Below, piece by piece: positions 25,336-40,400 of a stretch of DNA of 64,000 bases (positions are counted from its first letter, which is position 1; every line of letters starts with the position of its first letter). Source of the stretch: Puffinus mauretanicus (taxonomy: Eukaryota > Chordata > Aves > Procellariiformes > Procellariidae); the NCBI GenBank assembly GCA_023333565.1, contig JAJKFH010000044.1, forward strand, positions 372,001 through 436,000. The letters are read 5' to 3'. The position numbers and the translations under genes are program-made. The notes under the pieces are model-generated. The model was not told where the DNA came from, ran no database searches, and saw only the letters and a program-made list of their open reading frames with translations.

Positions 25336-26005
25336 CAGCAGGCACTGCTGCTCTAACAAGCTCCCACTTTGCATTTGGGCTACGACCTCTTCCCACTCAT
25401 CAGCGGATGCTGCGCCCGCTCCCCTCCGGTGCTCCCCACCCGCACTGTCTCCGAGCACGCATCAGCTCTCTCCTCCTGACACCCTCCACAGCGCGGCCGG
25501 CCCCAGCAGGCGCTGCTGCCCAGCGCGTTCTGCCTCCAGGCACTTGCTGCCTTCCCCCAGTCACCACTCGAGGCTTCCTCCACCCTGATGGCTCACTGCT
25601 CGTTACAGAAGTCAATTTTGTAAAACAATGGGTATAAAAAAAGAAGTACGAATTTCCATCGATTAACCAGTAACAACGAAGAGCCAGTCAGAAGTAGGGA
25701 GAAGGATTTTGTTAGGTTAGCTGGCTGTTTAATTAATCAACCAAGCCTTTAACAATGCCAATGACCTATGAATGTCAGCACACATTTAGAGAAACAGTGG
25801 CCTACAGCAAAACTGAGCTATAAGCCAAAAGCAGTTACGGACTGTTTTATTAAAACTAGCATCATCAGGAAAAGCATGACTTTTAACAGACTGACAGAAG
25901 TTTTCTTTCTATTGAGAATTGTAAATTACTGGACCATGGGAATGAACTAGATGCCATGTTTTAGAGGCATTGTTTAACATTACTCCATGACATCTGGTTT
26001 GCATG

Positions 26006-26023
26006 ATTTTAATTAATTAAAAT
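26006..26023. repeat. 18-bp AT palindrome with TAATTA core
   Basis: ATTTTAATTAATTAAAAT is a perfect palindrome with overlapping TAATTA-type homeodomain core sites, extended imperfectly by CATG on both sides. It may be a binding site or chance in AT-rich DNA. Confidence 0.5.
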
Positions 26024-29000
26024 TGTCATGGATATGCCACCATCATACCAACCGAGGGCTGAAGAAATGTATAATAGCAACAATAAATAATGTCAAAGAC
26101 CTGAATGGAAGAATGAGGTTGGATGGCATCTGGGGTCAATCAAACAGTGAAGATATTAAAAGGAAATAAGATGACACTAATAAAGTTTGCATCCTAAATA
26201 AGCAGGATGTTATACCATTGAGTATATACTATTGAGAATTATACCACAAAATGCAACATATTTCTAGACAATAAGATGAGGCTCAGCAAAAACAAATCCT
26301 GTTTTGTAAAACTTCCCCCACACACATACTCAGTAGAGGAGAGAAACTATGCAAGTTGCAATGCCTGATAATGACCTACACATGAGACAGCAAATTAGAA
26401 ATATATTTACCAGCAATAAGGGAGAGGAGGGGGGAAGAGAAAAAGAAATGTTGTGGAAAAATACACTCTGTCAGATCACAGAAAAGGGAAAAGAAATGAC
26501 CCCCATCCAGCTCCAATTCAGCTTCATTTGGAGCACCAGTCCCTAAATTCATCTGTGCCTTGATAAACAAGCACTAGCAGAGGGAAGAAACACCATTTAG
26601 TTTTAGTTGCTGGTAAACACCCACAATGTTCTCGGGGAAAAACCCAGCAAGCGCAAGCAAGGCAAAAGGCTTGAAGATAAAGCACCGTCACAGCTCTAGG
26701 TGTATGATCCCCTGGGAGACAACACGCGCAGGAGAAAGGACACTGCTATTTCATCCCCTCCACCACTTGTTTCTGGTACAAGTCAACATGTAGATTCTGC
26801 CTTGTGAATCTCAGCAGTCTGTGACCACAATACTGCAAAGGGTCCACGGGGAGCAGCTTTGCAATCCTCCATCATGCTCTACACTGCCCTGTGGGACAGC
26901 CAGGCTCCCCAGGGAAATTCCCCCCGCGGAGAGGTAAGATAACCTGCAACGTCCTGCCCAGCATCATCAAAGAGAAGGGGCATTTCCAAGTGCCCCACTC
27001 CCTTTTTGTCCAAGGGCAGGGGAGCAGGGCATGCCTCCTGTCCTGCCCGAGAGGCGTGAGGCGCTCAGAGCCGGAGCACAGAAGAGAGAGGCACATCTCT
27101 ATACATGCAGCCCAATATTGTCAGGAACGGGAACCGTAAGTGGCTCCAAGACTGGGATCCAGCCCTTACAGCTTGGGATCAGCGATCTTGCTCTGTGCAA
27201 AGAGGGCTATTCAAATTTGCCTTGCAGGATGGTCTGGATGCCCAGGCAGTCTAAGGAGTGGGAAGGTAGCATGGAGCCCTTTTGCTCCTCATTTCCCAGC
27301 TCCTTCTGGTTTGTTGGTTTTTCTAAACAAGCACAGCCCGGCATCTCTACTTCACACAAGGAGAGAAACACTGCAAGTGCCCAGAGAAAATACTGGAGGA
27401 CCGAGACCGTTCACTTCTGCAGCAGCAACCTTGAGGTTGTTGCAGCAGCTGCAGGAACAGAGCGCAGCGAGCCCTCTCCGGAGAGCTGTGAGCACAGCAC
27501 TGCCATGAGCTGCTCTCCACAGGCAGCCACAGGATAGCCATCTGCACCCCAAGCCTCTGGCCCACTGGGGCCACCGTGAGCGGCTCAAGCCACCAGGGAT
27601 GGGCAGTGGGACAGCAGACCCGACCCACCAGCAAAGACAGTTCAGTGCCCACAGTCCCAGCCATTGTGATAACAGGGCCAACAGGCTTTTCCAGGTCATC
27701 CCGGGGAAGGACACAAGCTGGAAGGAGATCCAAACCGAGGTCCATGATGCTTAATGCTCTCTGATGTGAATGAAGTTCATTTCTGCACAGCGCGTTGTGC
27801 TGGAACCAGAGAGCCCAGATCCCAGAGTTACTCCTTAGCCAGTCCTTGGACTGAGAAATGCTGTGTACCCACCACTGTACAAATTTGCCTTACTAACATA
27901 GCAGTGACTGGCACCACACTAAAGCCTCATACAGAGAGAGAGCAGATGATGAGAAAAAGGCAGCATCAGAAAATATGTCTTCCCAACAGCCAGGGACAGT
28001 AAACCATGCTGTAATCTCCCACAGAAGCAAATAACTTGCTTTCTTGGGATATTTGGGATGAAGAGTAAGTATTAAGGTGACAAGTTTCACTTGGGAAAAC
28101 GCTTACTGGATCTTTTAAGTGTTTTAGTTCTTGGATTTGGAGCTACATTGCAAAGGCATTATACCACAGAACAACTGAAGTAAATGCATTTAAGATGACA
28201 CATTAATGTTAGGACTCTTCAGTACCAGAAAAGTACCAAAAAGAATGAAAGGAATTCAGAAAACCGTTCATTCTTATCAGTTAATCTGAAGTGACCAACA
28301 GAAGGAAAGATTAGTAAAACAAATATTAAAACACAACAATTTCTTTAATGGATCACTACAGTGTTGTACAGTTATAAATACATACAAATAATTTATGGTT
28401 GTTAGTAAAACTAAATCAATGCTCCTGCACATGCAATACTCCTTTTTTATGCAACATATTAACTGGGAAAAAAGCATATACTGAAATGTAACTTTAAGCA
28501 GGAAAACAGAAATAGAAATAAGAACATTTGCAGGCTGGAAAATTTGTCTTTATATGTGTTTATACAACACCTAGCATACTGGCACTGCAATCACAAATGA
28601 GAACCTGGGTGTTGTCATAAATACGTATCAGTATCTCTACCAATTATGAACTCATAAGCCAGCATGACCAATTAAGGTTGCTGCAAAGATACAGGAAAAA
28701 TTAGTAAGGGCACTTGGACTCAATTACCAACAGCAAGCGTGCACTCTGCAGTCCTGTATTGCATTCACTACTGGAGCAGCCATTAGCTCTGCCTCCCCAC
28801 CAGAGAGACCCCCGGGATCACGGCTGGCTCCGCAGGAGTCCAGGCAAGACCACTTACACCGAACGTACACAGCCCCCGTCCCAAAGCAACGCGTAATCTC
28901 AGATCTTGTTTGACTCTTCGCTGATTGCAAAAGTGAGCCAGCAGCAGGGACTAAAAAGCACGCATTCACTTATATTTAACTTTGTTCCCGAGGGTTGCAG

Positions 29001-32000
29001 TGACCCGTCCGGTTTTCCTTCCCAACAGAATTCCCTTGATCGCTGCCCCAGGTGCAGGCAGTGTGACCGGCACAGGTGAGCTGCATCCCTCCCCCAGGGC
29101 CAAGCCATCACAGGCTTGTCAGCCCACCAGCCAGCCCCACCTCCCATTCCAGCCACCATCACAGGGTCACTGCAGGCCCTCATTCCTCATCCTACAGCAG
29201 GCAATCGATTGACCAAACCCAGTGAAAAGAAAGATAAAATTTCAATTTGTGAATAGCTGAGAAAGGAATACTGCTCTGAGGCAAAGCCAATGGCGTGCAC
29301 TGTCCCTGGGACCAACAGCGTGTAACATCATGTAATACCAAATCTTCATACACTGCTAGTAAGCCAAAAGCCAAACTGAAAACAACGCCAAAAACTTTTT
29401 ACTACGTAGTTTGCAATATAAGTTTATGGATCTAATTCCATTTACTTTTTGAAAGAAGAAATGAACAGGCTGGAGACGAAGCAGGAGAATCTCTGATATC
29501 AGAGATGCTTTTCCTCAAACATGTTTATACATTCTGCTGGACTTCTCTTCAAAGAAACAAGCAACTAAATGCACAGTCACAATATCAAGAGGTCCCATGA
29601 GCAGTAGAGAATGGGGGGTAAGCGGTAGAACAAGCTTTGAAATTTTGTATATATAAGCTAATTTGGAAAAAAAAAGTATAAATTGGAGATCAAGATTTCT
29701 GCATCAGAAAGCGCTCCAAATGAGTAACTTGGATGCAGAACACTGCGAGGCAGAAAACTCAGCTTCCTGTAGCTGAAACAAAAAAAATTTAAATGCAAGA
29801 TATATTCTAAAACTGTGCTCTGCTACCCCTTTCGTAACTGCACTGCTGACTTTGTAATCTGGGATTTAACATTTTCTTTTCCTAGCGTAAAGCTCATGTT
29901 CTCACTCTGAGCTTGCCTAGTGTGTAAAATGGATTTGGGCAAAAAAGAACCAGGCTATTCTTTCATGAGTGGTGACTCCCCATAAACCGTGTTGAGAACA
30001 AATCCTCTGGGGCCTCTGCAAATTTAGGAGCCCAGGAATGGGGGAATGTTTGCTGTCAAGGTAGAGATTGCCCAAGGTAGAGATGGTCTCAGGGGTGCAG
30101 AAGATGTCATGGGAGACCTGGGACCACTGAGGAACAGGCAGCCGGCATGCCCTGGGTGTGCACAGGCACCGTCCTGACACCCAGCTGCACCGCGGCAATA
30201 ACTAACAAACAAACTGGATTTTCACACTTATAACTCACTCACATCCCCACAGCTCTTGCCACATCCCGGCCATGTGCCATAGGCCAAGGTGAGGAAAGAC
30301 ATCTCCCCAAAGGCTTGGTACCCCACACTCTTCTGGCAAAGGCAGCACTGCCGTTGCCATCTACGGCTGTATGACTGCCCAGGTATAAAGCATGAGGTAC
30401 TGTCTACTGTCAACTCAGCTGATACAGCTAAAGAAAACAGACCAGGTTTCAGGGCCACCGCTCATTCCTCAGGTTGGGAGAGCTTCGTCTGGTTTTTCCA
30501 GATATATTAGTATGTCTAACAAAGTGCTGCTCCACAACCCTCTCCTGTCTCCAACAAGAAGCAGACAGTAGACAAGTGGCCCAAAGTTCTAGAAAAAAGT
30601 CCATGTTGTCATAAAAATATCTGGGACAAGACATAATGAGAGATGGGAAAAAAGGAGGGAATCCACCGCCAAACCAGCTTCTATGGGATATTTGGCAAGT
30701 CTGAGTTTGAATATCTTCAGATTTGCAATTACTTACAACCTACTGCCAAACTTTCACCTTTGACATAATCTCAGCCACTACCGCAAGAAGGACCTTCAAA
30801 CAATTGGCTTGCGCAGTCCATCCATCCACACACCCATGCACAACATTGCAAGTTTTTAAAAATATACTCTCTAACTAAATGCATAAAAAACTTCCTGACA
30901 CAGCTAGAGACAGTCAGAGTGGTGTTGGGCAGCGAACTCGTTGCCAGAGCTGTACATAACATGCACTCCAATTCCTCCTTCTTAAAGCCTTTTTCTGTTA
31001 ACTTCTTGTACTCTGTTTGACAGAGTCTCTGCATGACACTAAGAAAGAAGTAATTTCAATTATGTTTCTTCAGCACTTGTGTAGATATTCATTTTTAAGG
31101 TATATGATTCACAAACTAACTGCAGGCTGAGAAATGTTGGGGACAGCAGAAACACAATTTAAAGCCAGAAGTGCGTGCTGAATAGTGTGGCAGGGCGGTG
31201 AATTCAGACCAAGCCCAAGGACAGACCCTCTCTGCATGCACAGGTCCCAGCCTTCCTCCAAAACCCAGGGAGAAAACACCATGAGTCACCTCACCCATGC
31301 TTGATAAAACTGTAGTCTGAAAACGAACAGCACGCTCTAATGTATTACACTGAGTCTCTGCGAAACGTGGGCAACAAAGAACTCTAACAGCATGTACTTT
31401 ATGAAAGGTTACCTTGTAAATTTATTATCGCAATTCAATTAACTTACTGAGGGAGGGGATGAACAGCACAGAGGGAGCTGAGGCTGTGCTGTGGGGTGAG
31501 CTGAACCCAGCACGAGTGAAGCGATCCCCCCTCTCCCTCCCACAAGTGCAGCGTTTGCAGACAATGAGTGGCATCAGGGAACTGGTCTAACAGTAATGAA
31601 CCCCAGTGTCCCCATCACTCCAGACATACACTCAGATAAACCCAGAAGTAATCCATTAGCAGATCAGATCCATAGTCATCAACAGCCACCATGGAGCCAT
31701 GAGCAGAGAAAAGCCCTATCGGTGAAAGCACATCAGGAAAATTTTCAGATGTAATTCAAAAATTCAGGGACACTCCTGAGGTCCCTGAAGGCACCACATG
31801 GGTGCTGAGGAGCACGTGTCAGTTGCGCAAAGCAGGGGCAGGACCAGAGCCGCAGCCCTGGCCGCAACGTGGGACCAGGAGCACCATGTCCCCAGGCGCT
31901 GCTGGGTGATAGCACTTCAAAGGGCTCCATGGTGCGGGTGCAACTGTTGGTTCCTCCTGAGAGCCACTAAAAAGACACTGCACAGGTTTCAAGGACAGTG

Positions 32001-34849
32001 CTGGTACCCTGATGGGGTGCAAGTCTCCACCCTGGCCAGGCATGGGCAAGGACAGTTGGCAGACTTCATCGTCAGCACGCACCCTCCAGGCAGCCCCACA
32101 GTGGGGAGCCACCGAGACCTGCTCGCAGGTGTGGAGACCGTGCCCAGCTCACCACTGGCAGCCTGCAGCGGGACCCTGGGTGCCCTGGGGCAGATGTCCA
32201 TCACGCTAAGGCACATTGGTACTGGCCCTCCAAGGCTGTATCTACACGAGCTGTTATTCCCACAGCATGTGGCGCAGCCAGCCCTGACCTCCTCCCTCCA
32301 CAGCGCTGGCATGGGATGTTCTTCCAAAACCCACTGCTGTCAGGCAGGGCAATGCACCAACTTCAGCCCTTACTTGTGTATCAGTTCACACCAATTTCAC
32401 TAAAAGAGCACCTCTTAGACGAAAGTATCAAACGGGACGGCACGCGCAGCCCCCACGAGTGCAGTTGTTGGTGTGTGCCGACGCTGGTCCAGCGGGATGC
32501 TTTCACCTTCGTTACCACGCCTGCACAGGGGCACGCATCTCAGCACGAGTGTACCCCACTGAGGAGCGGTTGGTCTTGCTACCCGATGGCGCTGGCTCAG
32601 TGGCAGCCGCTGGGCACTGTGTGCCCATGCCAGCCAACAGGACAGAGCCAGGCTGCTTGGTGACACAAGCAGAGCTCAGCTCTTGGGTCGCTGGCTGGGC
32701 TGCCACGGGAAAGAGGGGGCATGACGCACGGGGAGGGGGCTGCCCGCCTGCCCGTCCCACGGACATGGGATGCTACCGGCAAGGAGGGCCTGTGCTCCTC
32801 GCAACGGGGCGCTTTTCTCCCAACCCCACAGTGTCGCCACAAATCCCTACGGGCAGAGATGCTCCCTCCTCTGCTCGCACTTCCAGATCTGCCATCGCGC
32901 GTTTTCCTTGCATGCAAATAGAGTTGGCGGAGGTTTTGTGAAGAAGTGGGTCTGCAGCACTGTTCATTTTTACTGTAGATTTCCAATAATTTATTGGGGT
33001 TTTTCAACTAAGATTTCATATCCACCTTTTTTTGGAAATGCTGATAAATAACTTCAGACGTTTATTTCGATCTGGGCATCTTCAGCACATCGGGTGTCGT
33101 GTCACAGCGCTGCCGGACACAGGAACGCCAACAGCTCAGCAGCTGGAGACAACAGGAAGCCTTTTTTTGGGCTGATCCACAGAGAACCATACATTAAAAA
33201 TGAAGCTAATCTCAGAATTTTCCACCAACCCAGATTTTAATAAAAATAATCTCCCCTGGAGATAGCTGTAATATAAAGCTGCAATACTGCTTCTCATACT
33301 ATGGCCCATGCTTTCTTTCCAGTAACTGTGAATTATGGCTCAATTATGCTCACTTTGCCCTCCAAGCACAGGCAAGGAAAGAGAAGGAGGGCTGCCCTCA
33401 TGTCTTCTTTCCGAAAAAAAATTGTGCATAGTACAAGCTTGTGCCTGCTCCTGAGCTCCTCATTGCACGCACAAGAAGGACCTCACGCTCACGGTGCAGT
33501 ACGTTTTGCAAGCACTTTCCCTCCCTACGCTGTCCGTGTTGGCCACAAACAAACCTTCACCTTCCAGAGTGGATCAACAGTTGAACCTTCAAGGTACAAA
33601 AACTCTGGCAACTACAGGTCTGCAACTGCTTAGGGGACAGGGCTCAGAAAGACAAGAGAAATGCCCATTTTGACAATTTAGCCTGAGGAAAACGTGTCTG
33701 CTATATCCTTCATGCCTTGCTTATTCTAAGTTTTCCTCCATCCATTTCACTAGCAGTTATGTACTCCCCGCGCCCCACAGAGCCGCCCGGTCTCCTGGCC
33801 CCCAACCCCACCACCACCAGCACCGCCACCTCCCTCGTGGCAGGTCTGCCCTGTGGGGCTGTGGTAGCACCTCCTGCCTCGACCACCTTCTGCCCAGAAA
33901 GCTGGCTCGTGGGACGGGGAGCCAGCGAAGCAGCAACCATCGGACAGATTGATGGTAGAGACTTGACAAGAAAAGAGGTTTTCTCTTTTTAAGTAGAAAA
34001 AGCAACAGCAAGGAAAATTTCCACTTTGGTCAGTGCAGCCGGTCTGTGATTGGTGCACAGCTCAACCCCGGACAGAGCCCCTCGCTGACACCCGCCCCAG
34101 CCCCTCATGCCCCCGTGCAGGAACCCTCCCTTCCTTGGAGGCATGTGTCTCATTCATTAGTCAGTGTCATGTTCAAATCTTCTCAGAGCAATTCTATGAG
34201 GAAGCAATTCACTGGAGAGCAAGATGGGCTCAGAGCAGTGCCCGCCTGTGTGGCAGGGACGGTGCCGGGGAGCCACCTGAGATGGTCCCCAGGACCCACA
34301 GGCTCCTCCCGAGCTGTCTCGGATGCCTCAAGGAAGGGTCCTCAGCTCCTGACTGCCCCAGGATTAGACAGACCCCGCTGCCAGAGACAGCCTGTCCTTT
34401 TTCAACCCCTAAACCAGAGGAAGGTTTGGGCACCCGCAGCTGCACCCCCAGCTCGGGCGTTCTCGCTCCAGGGACCGAGCCCAGCCAGCCCTCACCATAC
34501 ACAAATAGCCACACCAGCCACCCTGCTGCCGGGGACAAAATGCAGGAAACCCGGCGTCACGCCACACAGCGAGGCCCTCCTGCCCTCCCTGTGGAGAGGA
34601 CCTGGCTGCAGGAGCCAGCCTGTGCACTGCAGCCACCAGCCTTCGCAATAATTAGGGGCCGGCAACTAACTGGCCTCGGAGCCTGAAATACCCTCTCTGC
34701 TCTGGAGAAGGAGTCCCCTTTCCCCACCCGGTCTCCATCAGGGCTGCGAAATGCTTGCAGAGCAGGACCTAGGCTGAGCTGACTGCCTTGCCCTGTTGAT
34801 AAGCAGAGGGCTGAATCCGCTACACTAGCACACACATGCATATTTACAT

Positions 34850-35640
34850 GGCTTTCTTTAAATGAAGTTTAAGTTTTATGCAAATAAATTGCATTTATTC
34901 AAAACAACTCATTAAATAATTCACCCACAATGTCCCAAAGGATGTTGCACAACACTCGCAGCTAAACTTCCCAGTCCCCAAAATAATCAACCACAGCCAC
35001 AGATCCAACGCAGTGACCCACAGCTCTCCTGCTTCAGGCAAAAGCCTCCCTCCACGCACATAATGAAGCAAAGTGGATTGATTTAAGTCAAAGTGATCAC
35101 CAATTTTAACCATGATAAATCAGCTGGCAGAAAATCTGGATGTAAATAATTGAGTCTGATGTTGTTTTGCATTGGTAGACCTTAGGTATTTTCCTAAAGA
35201 AAGGCTGAGCCGGATCAATTCATAACCATTACATTAGATTAATTTGCAATTTAATATAGACTTTACAACCAAAAGTGCTTTTTCCTAAGTAGATACACTG
35301 TAACTGTATGCATCTATTTAAGCAATTATAATGTAAAATATAAATTCAATTTTTTAATTTTACCCAAATATTTTAGAAAAGAGAGAGTAGCATATTCCTC
35401 ACCTAATAGAGGATGAGTAGTTTTTGACTTGTGATTTAAGTCAAAGTGGACTAAGATAAAAATTGGCATTAAAAATGTTCATTTAGCATGTTAAAGTATT
35501 TCTCAGTGCTAACAAATTAAAAACAACTACTCTAAACTACCTGTGCTGGATTCACAGGAAATGTGTAAGCAACCAAAATACCTCTTGCACCTACAAGTAA
35601 CAGACATAAAAAGGGACTTTTATCAATAGTTACTTAAATT
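34850..35640. other. AT-rich intronic island with repeated 17-mer
   Basis: About 800 bp of AT-rich sequence between GC-rich blocks. It holds an exact 17-bp direct repeat, TGATTTAAGTCAAAGTG, at 35079-35095 and 35432-35448; the second also forms a small hairpin with TTTGACTT just upstream. It contains TCAAAG (TCF/LEF-like) and TTTAA/ATTA motifs. Possible conserved enhancer, by inference only. Confidence 0.35.
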
Positions 35641-37428
35641 AACTGTTTCTTCACAACCATCAAGATCTTGGAGCTGGTGGGTCTCACCCTCTTGAAATTG
35701 CCTTTTACCTGGCTCCTCACTTCTGAATCTGCTCACCCGTGAGCTGAATTGGCTGAAATTAAGGAAACACTTGCACTGATTTACGGTTAAAAGTTGGGTT
35801 ACTATCTGAACTAGTTTCACACATTTAACCAAGGGATTCTTCGAGATCGCTCATTTGATTTGCGCTGATTGATCACCCCGCGTGTTGCGGCACCCCGAGC
35901 CAGCACTGTGGGGCTGCTCCGCGAGGCCTTGCTGCTGCTGTGCCCACCCAGGACCCTCCGGCTCCGCTCAGGACCTTCCGGCTGAAGTCACTGGAGGGAA
36001 GGTAAATTACTTCTAACGCAGCCTGTCGCAGCGGTGCAGGGCACGACGCACCCGACAGACGCGCTGCAGGTAGGAACCAGCACTGTTGCATGGGCGAGGA
36101 CAGGGAGGGGCAGAGCACCCCGGTCCCTCGCTGCCCTGGCCCCTCGAGGTGGCGGCGTGGCCTTCGGTCCCCATGCCAGACTTCGGGGCTGCCAGCCCTG
36201 GACCTGCGGCCCAGACACCTCGCGGCGAGGGGCCCTGTGTGCCCGGCAAGCCTGGCGAGCTGTGCCAATACCAGCTCTCAGCACATGGCCCAGAGTTCGT
36301 GCCAGTCTTTGGTGGTCCCCAGGTGACGGGCAGCATCGGAGCCAGCAGAAAGCTCAGGGCTGCAGAGCCTGCCGGTATGGCCCACTGCACGCCTGAACAG
36401 TGGACCAGCGCTTTGCAGATGCGGTGCCCCCAGCCCGGCCCTTGCCAGGGCTCCTCTGAGCACCTTGCGCCACATCCCCCTCACACGGGCTGTGCAGCCC
36501 TCCCACAGCCGGGCACGACTGTGCCACGGGCTCTGACACCTCAGGCAAAGCAGGGGTGGCCATGGGGCCCCGCGCTCTGCCCTGTTCCCCATGCAGGCTT
36601 CAGGCGTAAACTCCAGCAACCCTGGCCAAGGGGTTTAGCATTAACTGTTAAACTGCAGCCTAAACCGCAGCACCTTTGCTGAGGAATGTGACCCATGTTA
36701 ATGACTGGTGTGCAAACGTTGGCTGCCACCTCTCTGCTCCTCACCTCCCTTCGTGCAAGGAACAAACTGACACGCTGCTGCAGACACAATCCCCAGGGAG
36801 CGGGTGGGCTTCTCGGCTTGCACCAGCTCTGCGCCTGCACGCTGTGCTGGCCGGGTGCTACGCTGCAGCTAACCCCTTGGTTAACTGGTGTAAGGGATGC
36901 TAGATGAAATGCAATGGTTCGTTATACTGAGGATCTCAGCCCACTCTTCTACAGATCCTACCGTCTGGATGCTGATAAGAGCGCTCAAACGTTTGCGTTA
37001 GGAAAACAGACACAAAAAAAGCTACAAAGGGGCTTTAAAATATGTCATGCTTGGTGCCGCATTCAACAGCATACAGTAATGAAGCATGGGGCTGCACAGT
37101 GAATAAGAAGGATAAAAAAAACCAGAACAGCTGCCTCATTCATTGAGCACTATTAATCTGATCTGAAAGAGGCTGGGTTCCTATGGAAAAAACAATGTGC
37201 GGCTTGTAATCAAAAAGCATCTCAAAGCATGTGCATAAGTGGTTTGATTCTCCCCTAAAAGGGGTGAAAAATCCAATACAACTATTGACAGCTAGAGTTT
37301 TTTACAGCAGCAGAAAGCAGATGCTTTGGCCAAGGACCAAAGTTTTCAGCACAGGTTTAGGCCATTTTGGAGGTCAATTCCTGACCTCCAGATCTTCCCT
37401 TTGCAGCAATAAAGTTCTGCTGATTTTC

Positions 37429-37443
37429 TTTTTTTTTTTTTTT
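37429..37443 (+). repeat. T15 homopolymer
   Basis: Uninterrupted run of 15 T. No element is recognised around it. Confidence 0.95.
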
Positions 37444-40400
37444 CACTGCTCACATAGCTGAGACAAAACAGAGCCTGGAAAAAGGGATTTTAGGATCTAT
37501 GTGGTACTGCGAAACCAGTGAGAGGCGAAGCCTGGGACAGAGGAGAGGAGCCTGCGTGCCCAGGAGCAGAGGGCAGGTGCCATGGCCGGCAGCCACACTC
37601 CTGCCCCTTGGGAAGCCACCATGCTGGCAGGGCTGCAGCGTGAGCCCTGCTCTCCTCGCCCCTCTCTTTTCTGTTGGGCTCCCTTCCTTCTCTGGGCACA
37701 GAAAACAGCCGGCTGCACAGACTGGCTCCCGTGTCTTCCTCCTCCTGAAGGAAGCCGCAGCAAGTGATGTTCCCGCACGGCCTCGGGACACAGGGCGATG
37801 TCCTCCTCGGCTCTTGGGGAAAGGCCTTTGTGGTAAAGCAAGGCTTTTCATTTCTTGGGTTAAAAATTACCTTGGAGAAGATAAAATGCAAGAACATGAT
37901 TTTGAGCTTTTTATTCCTGATTTGTGATAGCAAATGTGGGTGGGTGTATATTTAAATCACAGGCTCCATCCGCACCACCAGGAGCTCACAACACATCCCT
38001 GGTATCGCTCAGTGTAAACACCTGGAATAAAGCTAGACACCACCAGCTCCGCGCTGCAGCCCCGGGGCAGTGCGAGTGCCAGCACTGGCTCTGCGCGGGG
38101 CAGGAAAGAGCAGTCACCATTTCTGCCAGAGGCAACATCTGTGGACACCATTTGACACCAGATCCAGCTGAACGCAATCCAGAAGAGGAGAAAGGTCTGT
38201 GTTCCCCACGAAGGAGGCAGCTCACGGACATGTCAGGCTGCTGCTGCTGCTGCAGGGGGCCCATCTCCTCCCTGGGCTCCGCCGGTGCACGCTGACCCAG
38301 TGCAGAGAGCTGCTGCGGGTTAAAGCTAATGGGGAAAAATGTTATTTTAACCTACAGCGGCTCCTCGGTCTGGCTTTAACATGATTTAAAAGGGAAAGGA
38401 AAAAGAGTTGCCAGCACGCAATGGAGAAGAAAAGCCCTTGGAAATCTCTGGAAGGAAGTCTCATCAGCTGTACACCACTGTTCCGAGCTATTTCAATAAG
38501 CTCCAGCTCTCTGATAGTTAGCAGCTTCCTAAGTACCACTCGTCTGCAAGAGGCTCTTATCTCCCTACGTATACATTTTTTATGCAATATGTGCTGTGTC
38601 GTGATTCCTTGGAACAAGTTTTCCCTGCTTCCAGAGAAAAAGTAAATAGAAAACCTGCGCCTTGCTGCTCCATAATTACGACCATGGTGGCACCTGGCCA
38701 CGTGGAGGGTGGCCAGGGCTGCCCACCAGCTGCTACAGAAAGCGTTTTCCCATGGGATATATCCCAGGTTTGGTCAGACACCTTGCAGGATTTCAGCGCC
38801 AGCACACACTGCAGACAGAGAAGACTTTGATGACCGCTGGAGACATTTTTGCGCTCTCCTAAGATTATTTCTGTATTGCTACCTTTTCCCACCACCGGGC
38901 CCCAAACAAGGTTGTGACTTGCTTCCAAAGCGCTCCTGTCGCAAGGCTTTGGGAATCAGTTTTCAAACGTGTTTTAATGATACAGACCCACAATTCATAA
39001 CTGTTTCAGAGAAAAAATCTTAGCTTGGGCATGTTTCTGTCTCCTTAAAAAACAGACTATAATCTCATAAATCTTGTGGGTGTTTTGGATAATTTTATCC
39101 TGGGTCTCCACCACCCCCTCCCACAGAGCAATGCACAGCCAAAAGCTGAGCTGAAATGGCTCCTCCTGGAGAATAAGGAGCCATGGGCCGAATGCAGGAG
39201 CAGGCGGGTGAGATAGAGAAGCCCCACCAGCATTAGAAAGAATTCTCAGGGCCTTGCACATCGGCCTCCTCTTTCCTTTGTCCAGGCTCACACTCCCTCC
39301 CTGTGCCAGGGCCAGCACCAGCGTGCACCAGCAGCTCACGCAGAACAGGGTTAAAGGAGGAGGGGAGGCTCCCAGGTTATCAAACTCCAAATAAATTGCT
39401 ATCTTGGGAGTTGCTACAGAGCCCAGGCTGTCAAAACAAACCAATTCCCTGCCCTACAGCCATGGTACGGAATGGGTGCGTGGAGCGAAATGCTAGCACA
39501 GCACTGACAGTGGGCGCGCGACACGCTTGGGCTCCCCGTGCCGCCAGCACGCCAGACCCTGGACTGCAGCCCCACTCTCTGACAGGGGGGTCTGCTCAGC
39601 CCTGTTTGGTCACAGCACACTGCTCACCCCTGCCCACCCACTCTGTTTTACACAGCCCATTGAGCAGGGTTACTCCCCAAATTCAGCCCTGCAGAGGCTG
39701 ACACACACGAGGGCAGCCAGGAGTGTCCGGGATTTCCCGGCAAGTGTTAGATCCTGCAGGAGATGATCCCTGGAGCCAGAGAGGAGAGTGGCACTTGCCA
39801 GCCATGCTGTCTGCAGGCAGTTGCTGAATGCGGAGCACACTGGCTCTGCCCCCGCGTGAGCTCAGCACCATGCAGTCCTTAATTACACCATTACACACTG
39901 CTGCTCAAAGACTACACCGCCGACCAGACGATTCTTCTTCCTCCTTTGATACAACAGCAGCCTCTCATATTTTTCTGTGCAGCAGCAGCTGATGGTGAGG
40001 AAGGATTCTGTGCAACTGAGTGGGCCCCTGTGTCGATTCCTATCAACATATAGTGTATATAGGGCAGATCTACCCAAAGTCTGCATGTTAACTACATCAG
40101 CCCTGGTGCCAGGGGGTCCTGCAGGGAGCCAGGATGCCCCAGAGCACAGTGCTGCCCCAGGCCTCTGCCACCACAGCCCCAGGAAGCCTCTCCTGTTCTG
40201 CCAACACTTGAAGCCACCCCAGGAGCGACATGGATTTGGGATAGCAATTTATATAAAGCATACATGCCAGCAGATTTTCACTACGATTTTTACTATTAGA
40301 TTTTTAACCCACAACAAATGTTAAGAAGAGTTTCATTCATCCTTTTCGTATCAATTGCTTCCATGAGCTCTGCATTTCTGTCTGCTGAGGTGTCCACAGT

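Noticed and set aside
26085..26180. Possible CR1 fragment (GACCTGAATGGAAG ... GACACTAATAAAG)
   Set aside because: Too short and too diverged to support.
31798..32403. 201-codon plus-strand ORF in intron 1
   Set aside because: Overlaps an equally open minus frame and shows no recognisable domain.
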